The notes beneath the pieces were generated by a model that did not search any database, was not told where the DNA came from, and saw nothing but the letters and a program-made list of their open reading frames with translations. 64,000 nucleotides of DNA from Pseudonocardia endophytica (lineage in GTDB: Bacteria > Actinomycetota > Actinomycetes > Mycobacteriales > Pseudonocardiaceae): positions 1,674,001-1,738,000 of the forward strand of contig NZ_SMFZ01000001.1 in assembly GCF_004339565.1 (NCBI RefSeq). Direction: 5' to 3'. Shown piece by piece: positions 7,216 through 16,925 of the stretch (positions within the stretch are counted from its first letter, which is position 1; the number at the start of each line of letters is the position of its first letter). The position numbers and the translations under genes were made by a program.

Positions 7216-8691
7216 ATGGACGCACCGATCGTCACGACCACCGCGGGCAAGGTCCGCGGCGCGCTGCTCGACGGCGGGATCGCCCGGTTCCGGTCGGTGC
7301 CCTACGCCGCGCCGCCGGAGGGACCGCTGCGCTTCGCCGCACCGGCGCGGGCCGTCACCTGGGACGGCGTGCGCGAGGCGGGCGGTGAGCCGGGACCGAA
7401 CGCGCCGCAGCCGCCCCGCGGGGCCGGGTTCGGCATCGACATGACGCCGGTGATCGGGACCGGGTGGCGGCCCGGTGCGGACTACCTGACCGCCGACGTG
7501 TGGACTCCCGACCCGGGATCGGGCGGGCTGCCGGTGATGGTGTTCGTGCACGGCGGAGCGTTCGTCGCCGGCGAGGCGTCCGCCCCCGCCTACGACGGCA
7601 CGGCGCTGGCCCGCGCGGGCGTCGTCCTGGTCGCGGTGAACTACCGGCTCGGCGCCGAGGGGTTCCTGCCTCTGCCCGGCGGCGCGACCAACATCGGCCT
7701 TCGCGACCAGATCGCGGCGCTGACCTGGGTCCGGGAGAACGCCGCCGCGTTCGGCGGGGACCCGGACCTGGTCACCGTGTTCGGCGAGTCCGCGGGCGCG
7801 ATCAGCGTCGGCACGCTGCTCGGCTCCCCGGCCGCGGCGGGCCTGTTCCGCAGGGCGATCGTGCAGAGCGGCGGCGCGGAGATGGTGCGCGGCTCCACGG
7901 ACCGGTTCACCGAGCTGAGCGAGCTGATCGCCGCCGAGCTCGGCGTCCCGGCCACCGCCGAGGCGTTCCGGGAGGTGCCGTTCACGGACGTCGTCGCTGC
8001 CCAGGGCCGTGTCGACGTCCCCGGCGGGCGCCCGGACCTGCGCGAGGCCGACGGCATCGACCCCGGGTACGGCATCGGCGTGTTCGCCCCGGTCCGCGAC
8101 GAGGACGTGCTGCCGGAGCCACCGCTGGACGCGCTGCGAGCCGGCGCGTCCGCGGGCGTCGACGTGCTGGCCGGCACGAACGCCGACGAGATCAACCTGT
8201 ATTTCGTCCCGACCGGCATGCGCGACGCGATCACGGCCGAGCAGGTCCGGGTCATGATCGGCGCCGTGCACCCGGACCCGGACGCGCTGATCCGGGCGGC
8301 AGGCGACGGTACGCCGGGCGAGCAGCTGAGCCGCCTGCTCACCGAGCAGGTGTTCGCCGGCCCGACCCGCCGCACGCTGGAGGCGCACACCGGGCGGAAC
8401 TTCGGCTACCGGTTCGCCTGGCACTCCGACGCCTGCGACGGGCAGCTCGGCGCCTGCCACGCCTGTGAGCTGCCGTTCGTGTTCGGCACGCTGGCGACAT
8501 CCACCGGGCTCGACAAGATCCCCGGCGAGAAGCCGCCCGCCGAGCTCTCGGACCGGATGCTGGCTGCGTGGGTGTCGTTCGCGTCCACCGGCGAGCCGGG
8601 CTGGGCGCCGCGGGACCGAACCGATCCGCGAGTCATGCGCTTCGACGTCACCGACGCCGTCGTGCCGGAACCCGGCCCGTTCCGGGGCTGA
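7216..8691 (+). CDS. Carboxylesterase type B (para-nitrobenzyl esterase family)
   Basis: This 491-residue alpha/beta hydrolase has the oxyanion-hole motif VFVHGGAF (His112 region). The nucleophile elbow is VFGESAGA, with Ser192 as catalytic serine. The catalytic His lies in HACELPFVFG (about His415). Length and order match bacterial type B carboxylesterases, which hydrolyse esters of varied alcohols. No signal peptide is visible, so it is probably cytoplasmic. It is divergent from the WYL regulator, which may control it. The ABM-domain gene starts 22 bases downstream on the same strand. Confidence 0.9.
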   Translation: MDAPIVTTTAGKVRGALLDGGIARFRSVPYAAPPEGPLRFAAPARAVTWDGVREAGGEPGPNAPQPPRGAGFGIDMTPVIGTGWRPGADYLTADVWTPDPGSGGLPVMVFVHGGAFVAGEASAPAYDGTALARAGVVLVAVNYRLGAEGFLPLPGGATNIGLRDQIAALTWVRENAAAFGGDPDLVTVFGESAGAISVGTLLGSPAAAGLFRRAIVQSGGAEMVRGSTDRFTELSELIAAELGVPATAEAFREVPFTDVVAAQGRVDVPGGRPDLREADGIDPGYGIGVFAPVRDEDVLPEPPLDALRAGASAGVDVLAGTNADEINLYFVPTGMRDAITAEQVRVMIGAVHPDPDALIRAAGDGTPGEQLSRLLTEQVFAGPTRRTLEAHTGRNFGYRFAWHSDACDGQLGACHACELPFVFGTLATSTGLDKIPGEKPPAELSDRMLAAWVSFASTGEPGWAPRDRTDPRVMRFDVTDAVVPEPGPFRG

Positions 8692-8713
8692 GCGCCGACG
8701 CTACGGTCACGGC

Positions 8714-9076
8714 GTGGACTCACCGAACGGGCACGCGAACGGCGTCTCCCGCGCCCGGCCGGACCGCGTCGGCCGCTACGTGCGGATGGTCGCCCAGCCC
8801 GGCCGCGGCACCGACCTGGCCGAGAGCCTGCTGCGCGTGGCCGACGGGATGGGCGAGGCGCCGGGCTGCGAGGCGTACGTCGTCAACGCGGCACCGGACG
8901 AGCCGGACACGGTGTGGGTCACCGAGGTGTGGTCGGACGCGGAGTCCTCCGATGAGGCGCTGAACCGCGACCTGGGCGAGGCCGGGCTCGGCGAGGTGCT
9001 GGAGCTGCTCGCCGAGCCCCCGGAGTACATCGAGGTCAGCCCGCTCGGCGGCCCCGGCCTGAACCGGGGCCGCTGA
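8714..9076 (+). CDS. Antibiotic biosynthesis monooxygenase (ABM) domain protein
   Basis: This is a 120-residue protein with a GTG start. After a polar leader, the part from GRYVRMVAQPGRGTDLAESLL to DTVWVTEVWSDAESSDEAL has the ABM ferredoxin-like pattern: a first strand, a helix, and the WVTEVW strand. Family members are small, cofactor-free or haem-linked oxygenases, or general stress proteins. Nothing here identifies a substrate. The frame is open further upstream, but that only reflects the esterase gene. Confidence 0.75.
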   Translation: MDSPNGHANGVSRARPDRVGRYVRMVAQPGRGTDLAESLLRVADGMGEAPGCEAYVVNAAPDEPDTVWVTEVWSDAESSDEALNRDLGEAGLGEVLELLAEPPEYIEVSPLGGPGLNRGR

Positions 9077-9090
9077 GCCCGGGCCACCCC

Positions 9091-9103
9091 GGGGCAGAGC
9101 CCC
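9091..9103. terminator. Small G+C hairpin between convergent genes
   Basis: GGGGC (9091-9095) and GCCCC (9099-9103) form a short stem with loop AGA. It sits in the 34-base gap between the ABM gene and the convergent terC-like gene. There is no T-run, as usual in actinobacteria. Confidence 0.4.
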
Positions 9104-9110
9104 CTCGGAC

Positions 9111-10118
9111 TCAGTTCTGCTGCTCGCTCTGCTGCGGCTTGCGGGCCTTGAGCGAACCGGGCTTCGCCGTCTTCGACGGGTCCTTCTTCGTCGCCATCAG
9201 GCTGGCGACGGTCACGATCGTCAGGATCACGACGATCACGCCGAGCGACACCGGTGTCGGGATCTCCGGGATCGACGGCGAGATGTCGACGTGGCCCCAG
9301 TGCAGGATCAGCTTCACGCCGATGAACCCGAGGATCAGCGCGAGGCCGGTGGACAGGTAGATCAGCCGGTCCAGCAGGCCCTTCACCAGGAAGAACAGCG
9401 CCCGCAGGCCGAGCAGCGCGAACGCGTTCGCCGCGAACACGATGTAGGGCTCCTGGGTCACGCCGAACACGGCCGGGATGGAGTCGAGCGCGAACAGCAG
9501 GTCGATGCCGCCGATCGCGACCAGCACCAGGAACAGCGGGGTGGCGACGCGCCTGCCGTCGACCTTCGCGAACAGCTTGCCGCCGTGGTACTCCTCGCTG
9601 ACCGGGAACAGCTTCCGGGCGCCCTTGACCACCATGTTGTCTTCGATGTCCGGCTCTTCGTCCTTGTGCCGGTACAGCTGGATCGCGGTGTAGATCAGCA
9701 GCAGGCCGAACACCACGAACATGAACGAGAACAGGTTCAGCAGCGTCGCCCCGAGCAGGATGAAGATCGCCCGCATGATCAGCGCGAGGATGATGCCGAA
9801 CGTCAGCACCTCGTTCTGGTACTTGTCCGGCACCGCGAACGTCGTCATGATGATCACGAAGACGAACAGGTTGTCGACCGACAGGCTCTTCTCGACGATG
9901 TAGCCGGCGAAGTACTCGGTGCCGAACGTCCACCCCTGGGTGAGCCCGAAGATCACGCCGAACGCGATCGCGACCAGGATGTAGAAGATCGACCAGAGGC
10001 CTGCCTCCTTGAAGCCGACCTTGTGCGGCCGCAGCCAGGCCTGCAGGAGGTCGATCGCGAGCAGGGCGACGATCACCCCGATCGTGATCGACCATTCGAG
10101 CACACCGACCTCGAGCAC
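9111..10118 (-). CDS. TerC family integral membrane protein
   Basis: The protein has 335 residues. The start is set by a strong ribosome binding site: GGAGG (10131-10127) lies 8 bases before the GTG at 10118. This gives the N-terminus VLEVGVLEWSITIGV, typical of TerC proteins. ATG starts further upstream have no such signal. Seven or more hydrophobic segments are visible. Family motifs include VEKSLSVDNLFVFV and LFALDSIPAVFGVTQ, with acidic residues inside the membrane. TerC relatives export Mn2+ or act during metal loading of secreted proteins; tellurite resistance is the historic name. The C-terminus is a Lys/Gln-rich tail. The 166 bases upstream hold only this promoter region; I saw no clear yybP-ykoY riboswitch. 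Confidence 0.85.
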   Translation of the reverse strand: MLEVGVLEWSITIGVIVALLAIDLLQAWLRPHKVGFKEAGLWSIFYILVAIAFGVIFGLTQGWTFGTEYFAGYIVEKSLSVDNLFVFVIIMTTFAVPDKYQNEVLTFGIILALIMRAIFILLGATLLNLFSFMFVVFGLLLIYTAIQLYRHKDEEPDIEDNMVVKGARKLFPVSEEYHGGKLFAKVDGRRVATPLFLVLVAIGGIDLLFALDSIPAVFGVTQEPYIVFAANAFALLGLRALFFLVKGLLDRLIYLSTGLALILGFIGVKLILHWGHVDISPSIPEIPTPVSLGVIVVILTIVTVASLMATKKDPSKTAKPGSLKARKPQQSEQQN

Positions 10119-10284
10119 TACCTGAACCTCCGTGCGTGGGGCCGGCTGCACCGGCGCGTCGCCCGCGAGAGTATCGGGCGAACCGGACATCGCGCCGCCC
10201 CGATCGTCGCGCGGTGATCCGGATCCTAGGTCGGCCGGGTCGGGCGACGGGGACGGTCGGCCTCCGGCGGGTCGGGCGCGGGCG

Positions 10285-11844
10285 CTACGGCTCGGCGTGC
10301 GCCCACCCCATGCTGCGCTCCACGGCACGCAGCCAGTTCGCGTGCTCCCTGCGACGGACGTCCGGGTCCATCGCAGGCTCCCAGGCGGCGGCGCGGTGCC
10401 AGTTGCGGCGCAACACCTCCATGTCCGGCCAGTAGCCGACGGCCAGGCCCGCGGCGTAGGCGGCGCCGAGCGAGACCGCCTCGGAGCCGAGGGGGCGCTC
10501 GACGGCCAGGTCGAGCACGTCGGCCAGGCACTGCATGAGCAGGTGGTTCGCCGTCATGCCACCGTCGACCTTGAGGCGGGACACGGGCAGGTCGGACGCG
10601 GCGTTCATCGCGTCCAGCACCTCGCGGGTCTGCCACGCCGTCGCCTCCAGCACGGCCCTGGCCAGGTGGCCGCGCTCGATGAACGACGTCAGCCCGACGA
10701 TCACACCGCGCGCGTCGGCGTGCCAGCGCGGGGCGTACAGCCCGGAGAACGCCGGCACGACGTAGCAGCCGCCGTTGTCCGGCACGGTCAGCGCGAGCGT
10801 CTCGATCCGGGCCGCGGTGGAGATCATCCCGAGCGCGTCGCGGAACCACTGCACCAGCGACCCGGTCATCGCGATCGAGCCCTCCAGCGCGTACACCGGG
10901 CGGTCGCCGATCAGGTAGCCGAGCGTCGGGATCAGGCCGGTGTCCGCGCCGGCGATCTCGGTGCCGGTGTTCTTCAGCAGGAACGCGCCGGTCCCGTACG
11001 TGCACTTCACCTCGCCGGGCGCGAAGCACGTCTGCCCGACGAGCGCGGCCTGCTGGTCGCCGAGCGCCCCGGCGACCGGGACGCCGGGCAGGAGCCCCTT
11101 GCAGGTCCCGTACACCTCGGCGTTCGGGACGATCTCCGGCAGCATCCGCTCCGGCACCCGCAGGGCGGAACAGAGCTCCGGCGACCACCGCAACGTCCGG
11201 AGGTCCATCAGCATCGTGCGGCTGGCGTTCGTGACGTCGGTGACGTGCCGCCCGCCCGCGGGACCGCCGGTGAGCTGCCAGATCAGCCAGGACTCGATCG
11301 TCCCGAACAGCACGTCGCCCGCCTCGGCTCCGGCCCGGGCGCCGGGCACGTGGTCGAGCAGCCACTGCAGGCGCGGGCCCGCGAAGTAGGTGGCCGGGGC
11401 GAGACCGCTGACCCGCGACGAGAGCTCCGGGTCAAGACCGGCGACGATCTGGTCGGTGCGGGTGTCCTGCCAGGTGATCGCGCGGGCGAGCGGGTGCCCG
11501 GTGTGCCGGTTCCACACGACCGTCGTCTCCCGCTGGTTCGCGATGCCCAGCGCCGCGACGTTCTCCGGACCGAGCCCCGCCCGTCGCAGCGCCGCGGGGA
11601 CCACATGGCTCACCGCACGCCAGATCTCCGACGCGTCGTGCTCGGCCAGCCCGGGACGCGGATAGTGCTGGCGGTGCTCGCGCTGCGCCACCGCGACCAT
11701 CCGGCCGGAGTGCGTGAACAGCAGGCAGCGCGTCGACGTCGTGCCCTGGTCGATGGCCGCGACGACCCGCTCGTGCGGTGCGACGACGGCGCGCGGGCGG
11801 CGTGTCACCGGCTCGGTCGTCGGCTCGGTCGCCGGCTCGCTCAT
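10285..11844 (-). CDS. glpK: Glycerol kinase, first copy
   Basis: This 519-residue FGGY-family kinase has the N-terminal phosphate-binding motif [24 protein letters not shown], the CTYGTGAFLL block, and VDGGMTANHLLMQ with [13 protein letters not shown]. It phosphorylates glycerol to sn-glycerol 3-phosphate using ATP. About 25 extra residues rich in Glu-Pro-Thr precede the kinase fold. Its ATG overlaps the stop of the IclR-type gene (ATGA), so the two are translated together. A second glycerol kinase lies 1.8 kb away in the opposite direction, and the two proteins are clearly different in sequence. This copy might serve another polyol or a different condition; that is inference. Confidence 0.9.
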   Translation of the reverse strand: MSEPATEPTTEPVTRRPRAVVAPHERVVAAIDQGTTSTRCLLFTHSGRMVAVAQREHRQHYPRPGLAEHDASEIWRAVSHVVPAALRRAGLGPENVAALGIANQRETTVVWNRHTGHPLARAITWQDTRTDQIVAGLDPELSSRVSGLAPATYFAGPRLQWLLDHVPGARAGAEAGDVLFGTIESWLIWQLTGGPAGGRHVTDVTNASRTMLMDLRTLRWSPELCSALRVPERMLPEIVPNAEVYGTCKGLLPGVPVAGALGDQQAALVGQTCFAPGEVKCTYGTGAFLLKNTGTEIAGADTGLIPTLGYLIGDRPVYALEGSIAMTGSLVQWFRDALGMISTAARIETLALTVPDNGGCYVVPAFSGLYAPRWHADARGVIVGLTSFIERGHLARAVLEATAWQTREVLDAMNAASDLPVSRLKVDGGMTANHLLMQCLADVLDLAVERPLGSEAVSLGAAYAAGLAVGYWPDMEVLRRNWHRAAAWEPAMDPDVRRREHANWLRAVERSMGWAHAEP

Positions 11845-12596
11845 CGGGTTCCCTCCAGCCCGGCGGCGATCTCCCCGGCCGCCGACCGCAGTGCGGCGAG
11901 CGGGTCCGTCCGCGCCCGTCCGTCGCCGTGGAACAGCAGCTCCGCCGGCGCGCCGACGCCCAGTGCGGCCACCGTCAGCCCGCCACCGCTCCGCACCGGC
12001 ACGGACAGCCCGCCGACGCCCGGCTCGTACCCGCCCCGATCCTCGGCCCAGCCGCGCCTTCGGGTCTCGGTCAGCGTCGCGGCCAGCGCTGACGGGTCCG
12101 TCACCGTGCTGCGGGTGTAGCCATCGAGACGCTCCGGGGCGCGCGCCGAGGCCGGGGCGAACGCCAGCAGGCACAGCCCCCATGCCGTGGCGTGCAACGG
12201 CTGCACGGTGTTCGTGCGCAGCCGCTGCGGGGTGCCGTCCGGCCGGAACACGTGGTGCACGACGCCGACGCCGCCGTTCTCCGGCACGCCCAGGTAGACC
12301 GCGCAGCCGGTACCGGAGGCGAGCGCGTCGGCCCAGTTCATCGCGTGCGCGCGGAGGTCGTGCCGGTCCCACGGCGTTCCGAGCCGGTCCAGGCCGTCGC
12401 CCAGCAGGTAGCGGCCGGTGCCCGGCTCCTGTGCGACGAGGCCCTCCTCACGCAGCGTCCGCAGGATGCCGTGCGCGGTCGGACGGTGCAGGTCCAGCGC
12501 CGCCGCGAGCTCGGCCAGCGCCATCGGACGGCCGGCCGCACCGAGCAACCGGAGCAGCGCCGCGGCCCGTTCGACGGACTGGATCGGCCGGGGCAC
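11841..12596 (-). CDS. IclR family transcriptional regulator, probable glycerol regulator (GylR-like)
   Basis: This 251-residue protein has an N-terminal winged helix (SVERAAALLRLLGA ... LAELAAALDLHRPTAHGILRTL) and a C-terminal IclR effector domain. It starts at GTG 12596, just before the divergent promoter region. In Streptomyces an IclR-family protein, GylR, controls the glycerol operon; the position between glpK1 and glpF supports the same role here. The overlap with glpK1 would make the regulator part of its own operon. The likely binding site is the perfect inverted repeat at 12627-12645. Confidence 0.85.
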   Translation of the reverse strand: MPRPIQSVERAAALLRLLGAAGRPMALAELAAALDLHRPTAHGILRTLREEGLVAQEPGTGRYLLGDGLDRLGTPWDRHDLRAHAMNWADALASGTGCAVYLGVPENGGVGVVHHVFRPDGTPQRLRTNTVQPLHATAWGLCLLAFAPASARAPERLDGYTRSTVTDPSALAATLTETRRRGWAEDRGGYEPGVGGLSVPVRSGGGLTVAALGVGAPAELLFHGDGRARTDPLAALRSAAGEIAAGLEGTR

Positions 12597-12626
12597 GTCG
12601 TGGATCTTAGCCCGCCCGACCCGCGA

Positions 12627-12645
12627 CGTTCGACATCGTCGAACG
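12627..12645. promoter_or_regulatory. Inverted repeat in the divergent glycerol promoter region, probable IclR operator
   Basis: CGTTCGAC and GTCGAACG form perfect 8-base arms around ATC. The site lies 31 bases upstream of the IclR-gene start and about 90 bases before glpF, in the only regulatory space between the two arms. The size and symmetry fit an IclR dimer. No binding data are available. Confidence 0.55.
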
Positions 12646-12735
12646 GTCTGCGTTGCCCGGGCATCGCCGCCGCTCCTAGCGTCCGACGTCGCGGTGCCGC
12701 CCGGTTCCGCACAGGAGGGGACGAGAGAGGGTTCG

Positions 12736-13578
12736 ATGACGAACTCCGACACCACGCCGGTGCAACCGGCCGAACCGTCACTGACCGGGCAGATGATCGC
12801 CGAGTTCCTCGGTACGATGATCCTGATCCTGTTCGGCAACGGCGTCGTCGCGCAGGTCGCGACGGCCGCCGAGGACAGCCCGCTGGGCGACCACGACTCG
12901 ATCGCCTGGGCATGGGGCATCGGCGTCACGCTCGGTGTCTACGTCGCCGCACGCGTGTCCGGTGCGCACCTGAACCCGGCGGTCACGATCGCGCTGGCCA
13001 CGTTCCAGGGCTTCTCATGGCGCAAGGTCGCCCCGTTCGTGCTGGCCCAGACGCTGGGGGCCTTCGTCGCGGCGCTGATCGTCCGCGCGACGTACTCCGA
13101 CCTGATCCGCATCGCCGACCCCGGGCTGACGTCGAAGACCCAGACGATCTTCGCGACGCTGCCCGGCAACGGGACCGCCGACGTGAGCATCCCGATCGCG
13201 TTCCTCGACCAGGTCGTCGGCACGGCCATCCTGGTCTTCGTGATCTTCGCGCTGACGAACGCGCGCAACCGCGGGCCGCTGGCCAACCTGGCCCCGGTCG
13301 CGATCGGCCTGCTCGTCGTCGCGATCGGCATGGCGTGGGGCGCGAACGCCGGCTACGCGATCAACCCGGCCCGTGACTTCGGACCGCGGCTGGCGTCGTT
13401 CATCACCGGCTACAGCACGGCGTGGGTGGACCAGAACGGCACCCCCTACTGGTGGCTCCCGATCGTCGCCCCGATCATCGGTGGTCTCATCGGCGGCGGG
13501 TTGTTCACGTACCTGATCGACCGGTACATCCCCACCGAGGACGCCCCGCAGCCCGTGGGCCGCGACCTCACCGACTAG
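12736..13578 (+). CDS. glpF: Glycerol uptake facilitator (aquaglyceroporin)
   Basis: This 280-residue MIP-family channel has both half-membrane NPA loops: [10 protein letters not shown] in the first repeat and [10 protein letters not shown] in the second. The Asp after the second NPAR is the usual mark of glycerol-conducting members rather than pure water channels. Six membrane spans are visible. The ATG at 12736 follows a purine-rich GAGAGAGG. It is the first gene of a glpF-glpK2-glpD operon. The final codons lie in a 14-base direct repeat (13564-13577 and 13578-13591) that runs into the leader of glpK2. Confidence 0.9.
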   Translation: MTNSDTTPVQPAEPSLTGQMIAEFLGTMILILFGNGVVAQVATAAEDSPLGDHDSIAWAWGIGVTLGVYVAARVSGAHLNPAVTIALATFQGFSWRKVAPFVLAQTLGAFVAALIVRATYSDLIRIADPGLTSKTQTIFATLPGNGTADVSIPIAFLDQVVGTAILVFVIFALTNARNRGPLANLAPVAIGLLVVAIGMAWGANAGYAINPARDFGPRLASFITGYSTAWVDQNGTPYWWLPIVAPIIGGLIGGGLFTYLIDRYIPTEDAPQPVGRDLTD

Positions 13579-13606
13579 ACCTCACCGACCAGACCAGGAG
13601 ACTCTG

Positions 13607-15124
13607 ATGGCCGATTTCGTCGGTGCCGTCGACCAGGGCACCACCAGCACCCGATTCATGATCTTCGACCACGGCGGCAACGAGGTGGGCCGCCACCAGC
13701 TCGAGCACGAGCAGATCCTGCCGCAGGCGGGATGGGTCGAGCACAATCCCGTCGAGATCGTCGAGCGCACGAACGCCGTACTGCAGAGCGCGCTCAACTC
13801 CACGAACCTGAAGGCGAGCGACCTCGCCGCGCTGGGCATCACGAACCAGCGCGAGACGACCGTCGTCTGGGACCGTACGACCGGGCGCCCGCTCTACAAC
13901 GCGATCGTCTGGCAGGACACCCGTACCGACCGGATCGCCACGGCGCTCGACCGCGACGGCCGCGGCGACGTGATCCGTCGCAAGGCCGGCCTGCCGCCCG
14001 CCACCTACTTCTCCGGCGGCAAGATCCAGTGGATCCTGGAGAACGTCGACGGGGCACGTGCGGCCGCCGAGCGCGGTGACGCGATCTTCGGCAACACCGA
14101 CACGTGGGTCATCTGGAACCTCACCGGCGGCGTGAACGGCGGGCAGCACGTCACGGACGTGACGAACGCCAGCCGCACCATGCTGATGAACCTGGAGACC
14201 CTCGACTGGGACGACGAGCTGCTCGGCTTCTTCGGCGTCCCGCGCTCGATGCTGCCGGAGATCAAGCCGTCGTCGACGGCCGACGGGTTCGGCTCGACGC
14301 TCGCGAACGGCTCGCTCGGCGGCGAGGTCCGGATCACCGGCGACCTCGGCGACCAGCAGGCCGCGACCGTCGGCCAGGTGTGCTTCGCCCCCGGCGAGGC
14401 GAAGAACACCTACGGCACCGGCAACTTCATGCTGCTCAACACGGGCCACGAGCTGGTGCGCTCGGAGGCCGGGCTGCTGACCACGGTCTGCTACAAGCTC
14501 GGCGACGAGCCGGTGACCTACGCGCTGGAGGGCTCGATCGCGGTCACCGGGTCGGCCGTGCAGTGGCTGCGCGACCAGCTCGGGATCATCTCCGGCGCGG
14601 CGCAGAGCGAGCAACTGGCCCGGCAGGTCGAGGACAACGGCGGCGTCTACTTCGTCCCGGCGTTCTCCGGCCTGTTCGCGCCGTACTGGCGCTCGGACGC
14701 GCGCGGCGCGATCGTCGGCCTCTCCCGGTACAACACCAACGCGCACCTGGCCCGGGCCACGCTGGAGGCGATCTGCTACCAGTCCCGGGACGTCACCGAG
14801 GCCATGTCGAAGGACTCCGGCGTCGCGCTGGACGTGCTGAAGGTCGACGGCGGCGTCACGCTGAACGAGCTCTGCATGCAGATCCAGGCCGACGTGCTCG
14901 GGGTGCCGGTGTCGCGTCCGGTCGTCGCGGAGACGACGGCGCTCGGCGCGGCCTACGCGGCCGGGCTCGCGGTCGGGTTCTGGAACTCCACGGACGAGCT
15001 GCGGGAGAACTGGAACGAGGCTCGCCGCTGGGATCCGCAGTGGAGCGCCGAGCAGCGTGACGCCGGGTACGCCCAGTGGAAGAAGGCCGTCGAGCGGACG
15101 CTCGGTTGGGTGGACGTGGGCTGA
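13607..15124 (+). CDS. glpK: Glycerol kinase, second copy
   Basis: This 505-residue FGGY kinase has [15 protein letters not shown] at the start, [13 protein letters not shown], the [12 protein letters not shown] block, and [13 protein letters not shown]. It converts glycerol taken up by GlpF to glycerol 3-phosphate for the downstream dehydrogenase. A CAGGAG ribosome binding site lies 7 bases before the ATG. Being between glpF and glpD, this copy is the likely main catabolic kinase. It lacks the acidic N-terminal extension of the first copy. Confidence 0.93.
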   Translation: MADFVGAVDQGTTSTRFMIFDHGGNEVGRHQLEHEQILPQAGWVEHNPVEIVERTNAVLQSALNSTNLKASDLAALGITNQRETTVVWDRTTGRPLYNAIVWQDTRTDRIATALDRDGRGDVIRRKAGLPPATYFSGGKIQWILENVDGARAAAERGDAIFGNTDTWVIWNLTGGVNGGQHVTDVTNASRTMLMNLETLDWDDELLGFFGVPRSMLPEIKPSSTADGFGSTLANGSLGGEVRITGDLGDQQAATVGQVCFAPGEAKNTYGTGNFMLLNTGHELVRSEAGLLTTVCYKLGDEPVTYALEGSIAVTGSAVQWLRDQLGIISGAAQSEQLARQVEDNGGVYFVPAFSGLFAPYWRSDARGAIVGLSRYNTNAHLARATLEAICYQSRDVTEAMSKDSGVALDVLKVDGGVTLNELCMQIQADVLGVPVSRPVVAETTALGAAYAAGLAVGFWNSTDELRENWNEARRWDPQWSAEQRDAGYAQWKKAVERTLGWVDVG

Positions 15125-15196
15125 ACCACGGCACATCGGGTGTGCGCGTGGTGTTGTTCCGGGTAGTAGCGGGATCGAGAGTCGAGAGGTCTGATC

Positions 15197-16918
15197 ATGA
15201 AGTCCGTGGCGTTGTCCCCGGAGGCCCGTACCGAAGCCCTGCGGGCGATGCGGTCCGAGTCGGGTACCGAGCTGGACGTGCTCGTGATCGGGGGTGGGGT
15301 GGTCGGCGCCGGCACGGCGCTGGACGCCACCACCCGCGGCCTGTCGGTCGGCCTCGTCGAGGCACGGGACTTCGCCTCGGGGACGTCCAGCCGGTCGTCG
15401 AAGCTGATCCACGGTGGCCTGCGCTACCTGGAGATGCTCGACTTCCGGCTGGTCACCGAGGCGCTGGGTGAGCGCGGGCTGCTGATCCAGCACCTCGCGC
15501 CGCACCTGGTGCGCCCGGTCCCGTTCGTCTACCCGCTCAAGCACCACGTCTGGGAGCGCTTCTACGCCGGCTCCGGCGTCGCGCTCTACGACTCGCTCGG
15601 GTACCTCACCGGCCGGGCACGCGGCCTGCCGCACCACCGCCACCTGACGCGCCGCGGCGCGCTCAAGGTGGTCCCGTCGTTGAAGCCGGAGGCGTTGACC
15701 GGGGCGCTCGAGTACTACGACGCCCAGGTCGACGACGCCCGGCACACGATGGAGATCGCCCGCACGGCGGCGGCGTACGGGGCGCACGTCGCGACCCGCG
15801 CCCGCGTCGTCGGACTGCTGAAGGACTCCGGACGCGTCGTCGGCGCGACCGTGCAGGACCTGGAGTCCGGCGAGCAGTTCGACATCCGGGCCAAGCAGGT
15901 GATCAACGCGACCGGCGTGTGGACCGACGACACGCAGGGCCTGGCCGGCGAGCGCGGCCTGTTCAAGGTGCGCGCGTCCAAGGGGATCCATCTGGTCGTG
16001 CCACGGGACCGCATCCGCGGCGACGCGGGCCTGATCCTGCGCACCGAGAAGTCCGTGCTGTTCGTCATCCCGTGGGGCAGGCACTGGATCATCGGCACCA
16101 CCGACACCGACTGGGACCTGGACAAGGCCCACCCCGCGGCCAGCGCCGCGGACATCGACTACCTGCTGCAGCACGTGAACGCCGTGCTGGAGCAGCCGCT
16201 GACGCACGACGACGTCGAGGGCGTCTACGCCGGTCTGCGCCCGTTGCTGTCCGGCGAGTCGGAGTCGACGTCGAAGCTCTCCCGCGAGCACGCCGTCGCG
16301 ATCCCGGTGCCGGGGCTCGTCGTCGTCGCCGGTGGCAAGTACACGACGTACCGGATCATGGCGAAGGACGCGGTGGACGCCGCCGTGCACGGGCTCGACG
16401 CGAACGTGCCGGAGTCGTGCACCCAGGACGTGCCGCTGCTCGGCGCGCAGGGCTACCAGGCCTACCGGAACGGGACGGCGCTGCTGGCGCGGCGCAGCGG
16501 GCTCCGCAAGGTCCGGATCGAACACCTCCTCGGGCGCTACGGCTCGCTGATCGACGAGGTCCTCGAGGTGGCGGCCGCCGACCCGACGCTCGCCGAACCG
16601 CTGGCCGGCGCCGACGACTACCTCCGCGCCGAGGTCGTCTACGCCGCGTCGCACGAGGGCGCCCGGCACCTGGAGGACATCCTCGCCCGACGGACCCGGA
16701 TCTCGATCGAGACGTTCGACCGTGGTGAGGCCGCCGCCGAGGAGACGGCACGCCTCGTGGCGCCGGTACTGGGCTGGAACGACGAGCAGATCGCGCGCGA
16801 GGTCGACCACTACCGCAAGCGCGTGCAGGCCGAGCGGGAGAGCCAGCGCATGCCCGACGACGCGACCGCCGACGCCGCGCGGCTCGGGGCACCGGACGTC
16901 GTGCCGGTCAGCGGATAG
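15197..16918 (+). CDS. glpD: Glycerol-3-phosphate dehydrogenase, FAD-dependent
   Basis: This 573-residue flavoprotein has an N-terminal FAD site VIGGGVVGAGTALDATTRG and the family signature SSRSSKLIHGGLRYLE. PWGRHWIIGTTDTDWD and VAGGKYTTYRIMAKDAV are further GlpD hallmarks, and a C-terminal helical domain is present. It oxidises glycerol 3-phosphate to dihydroxyacetone phosphate at the membrane and passes electrons to quinone. It is the last catabolic gene of the glp operon; 72 bases separate it from glpK2. Confidence 0.93.
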   Translation: MKSVALSPEARTEALRAMRSESGTELDVLVIGGGVVGAGTALDATTRGLSVGLVEARDFASGTSSRSSKLIHGGLRYLEMLDFRLVTEALGERGLLIQHLAPHLVRPVPFVYPLKHHVWERFYAGSGVALYDSLGYLTGRARGLPHHRHLTRRGALKVVPSLKPEALTGALEYYDAQVDDARHTMEIARTAAAYGAHVATRARVVGLLKDSGRVVGATVQDLESGEQFDIRAKQVINATGVWTDDTQGLAGERGLFKVRASKGIHLVVPRDRIRGDAGLILRTEKSVLFVIPWGRHWIIGTTDTDWDLDKAHPAASAADIDYLLQHVNAVLEQPLTHDDVEGVYAGLRPLLSGESESTSKLSREHAVAIPVPGLVVVAGGKYTTYRIMAKDAVDAAVHGLDANVPESCTQDVPLLGAQGYQAYRNGTALLARRSGLRKVRIEHLLGRYGSLIDEVLEVAAADPTLAEPLAGADDYLRAEVVYAASHEGARHLEDILARRTRISIETFDRGEAAAEETARLVAPVLGWNDEQIAREVDHYRKRVQAERESQRMPDDATADAARLGAPDVVPVSG

Positions 16919-16925
16919 AACCGGA

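Noticed and set aside
9291-10217. A 308-codon plus-strand frame opposite the terC-like gene
   Set aside because: Gln/Asp/Arg-rich mirror of a membrane protein, without motifs.
13564-13591. The 14-base direct repeat at the glpF-glpK2 junction as a regulatory element
   Set aside because: It spans the glpF stop codon and looks like a small local duplication; no symmetry or known motif.
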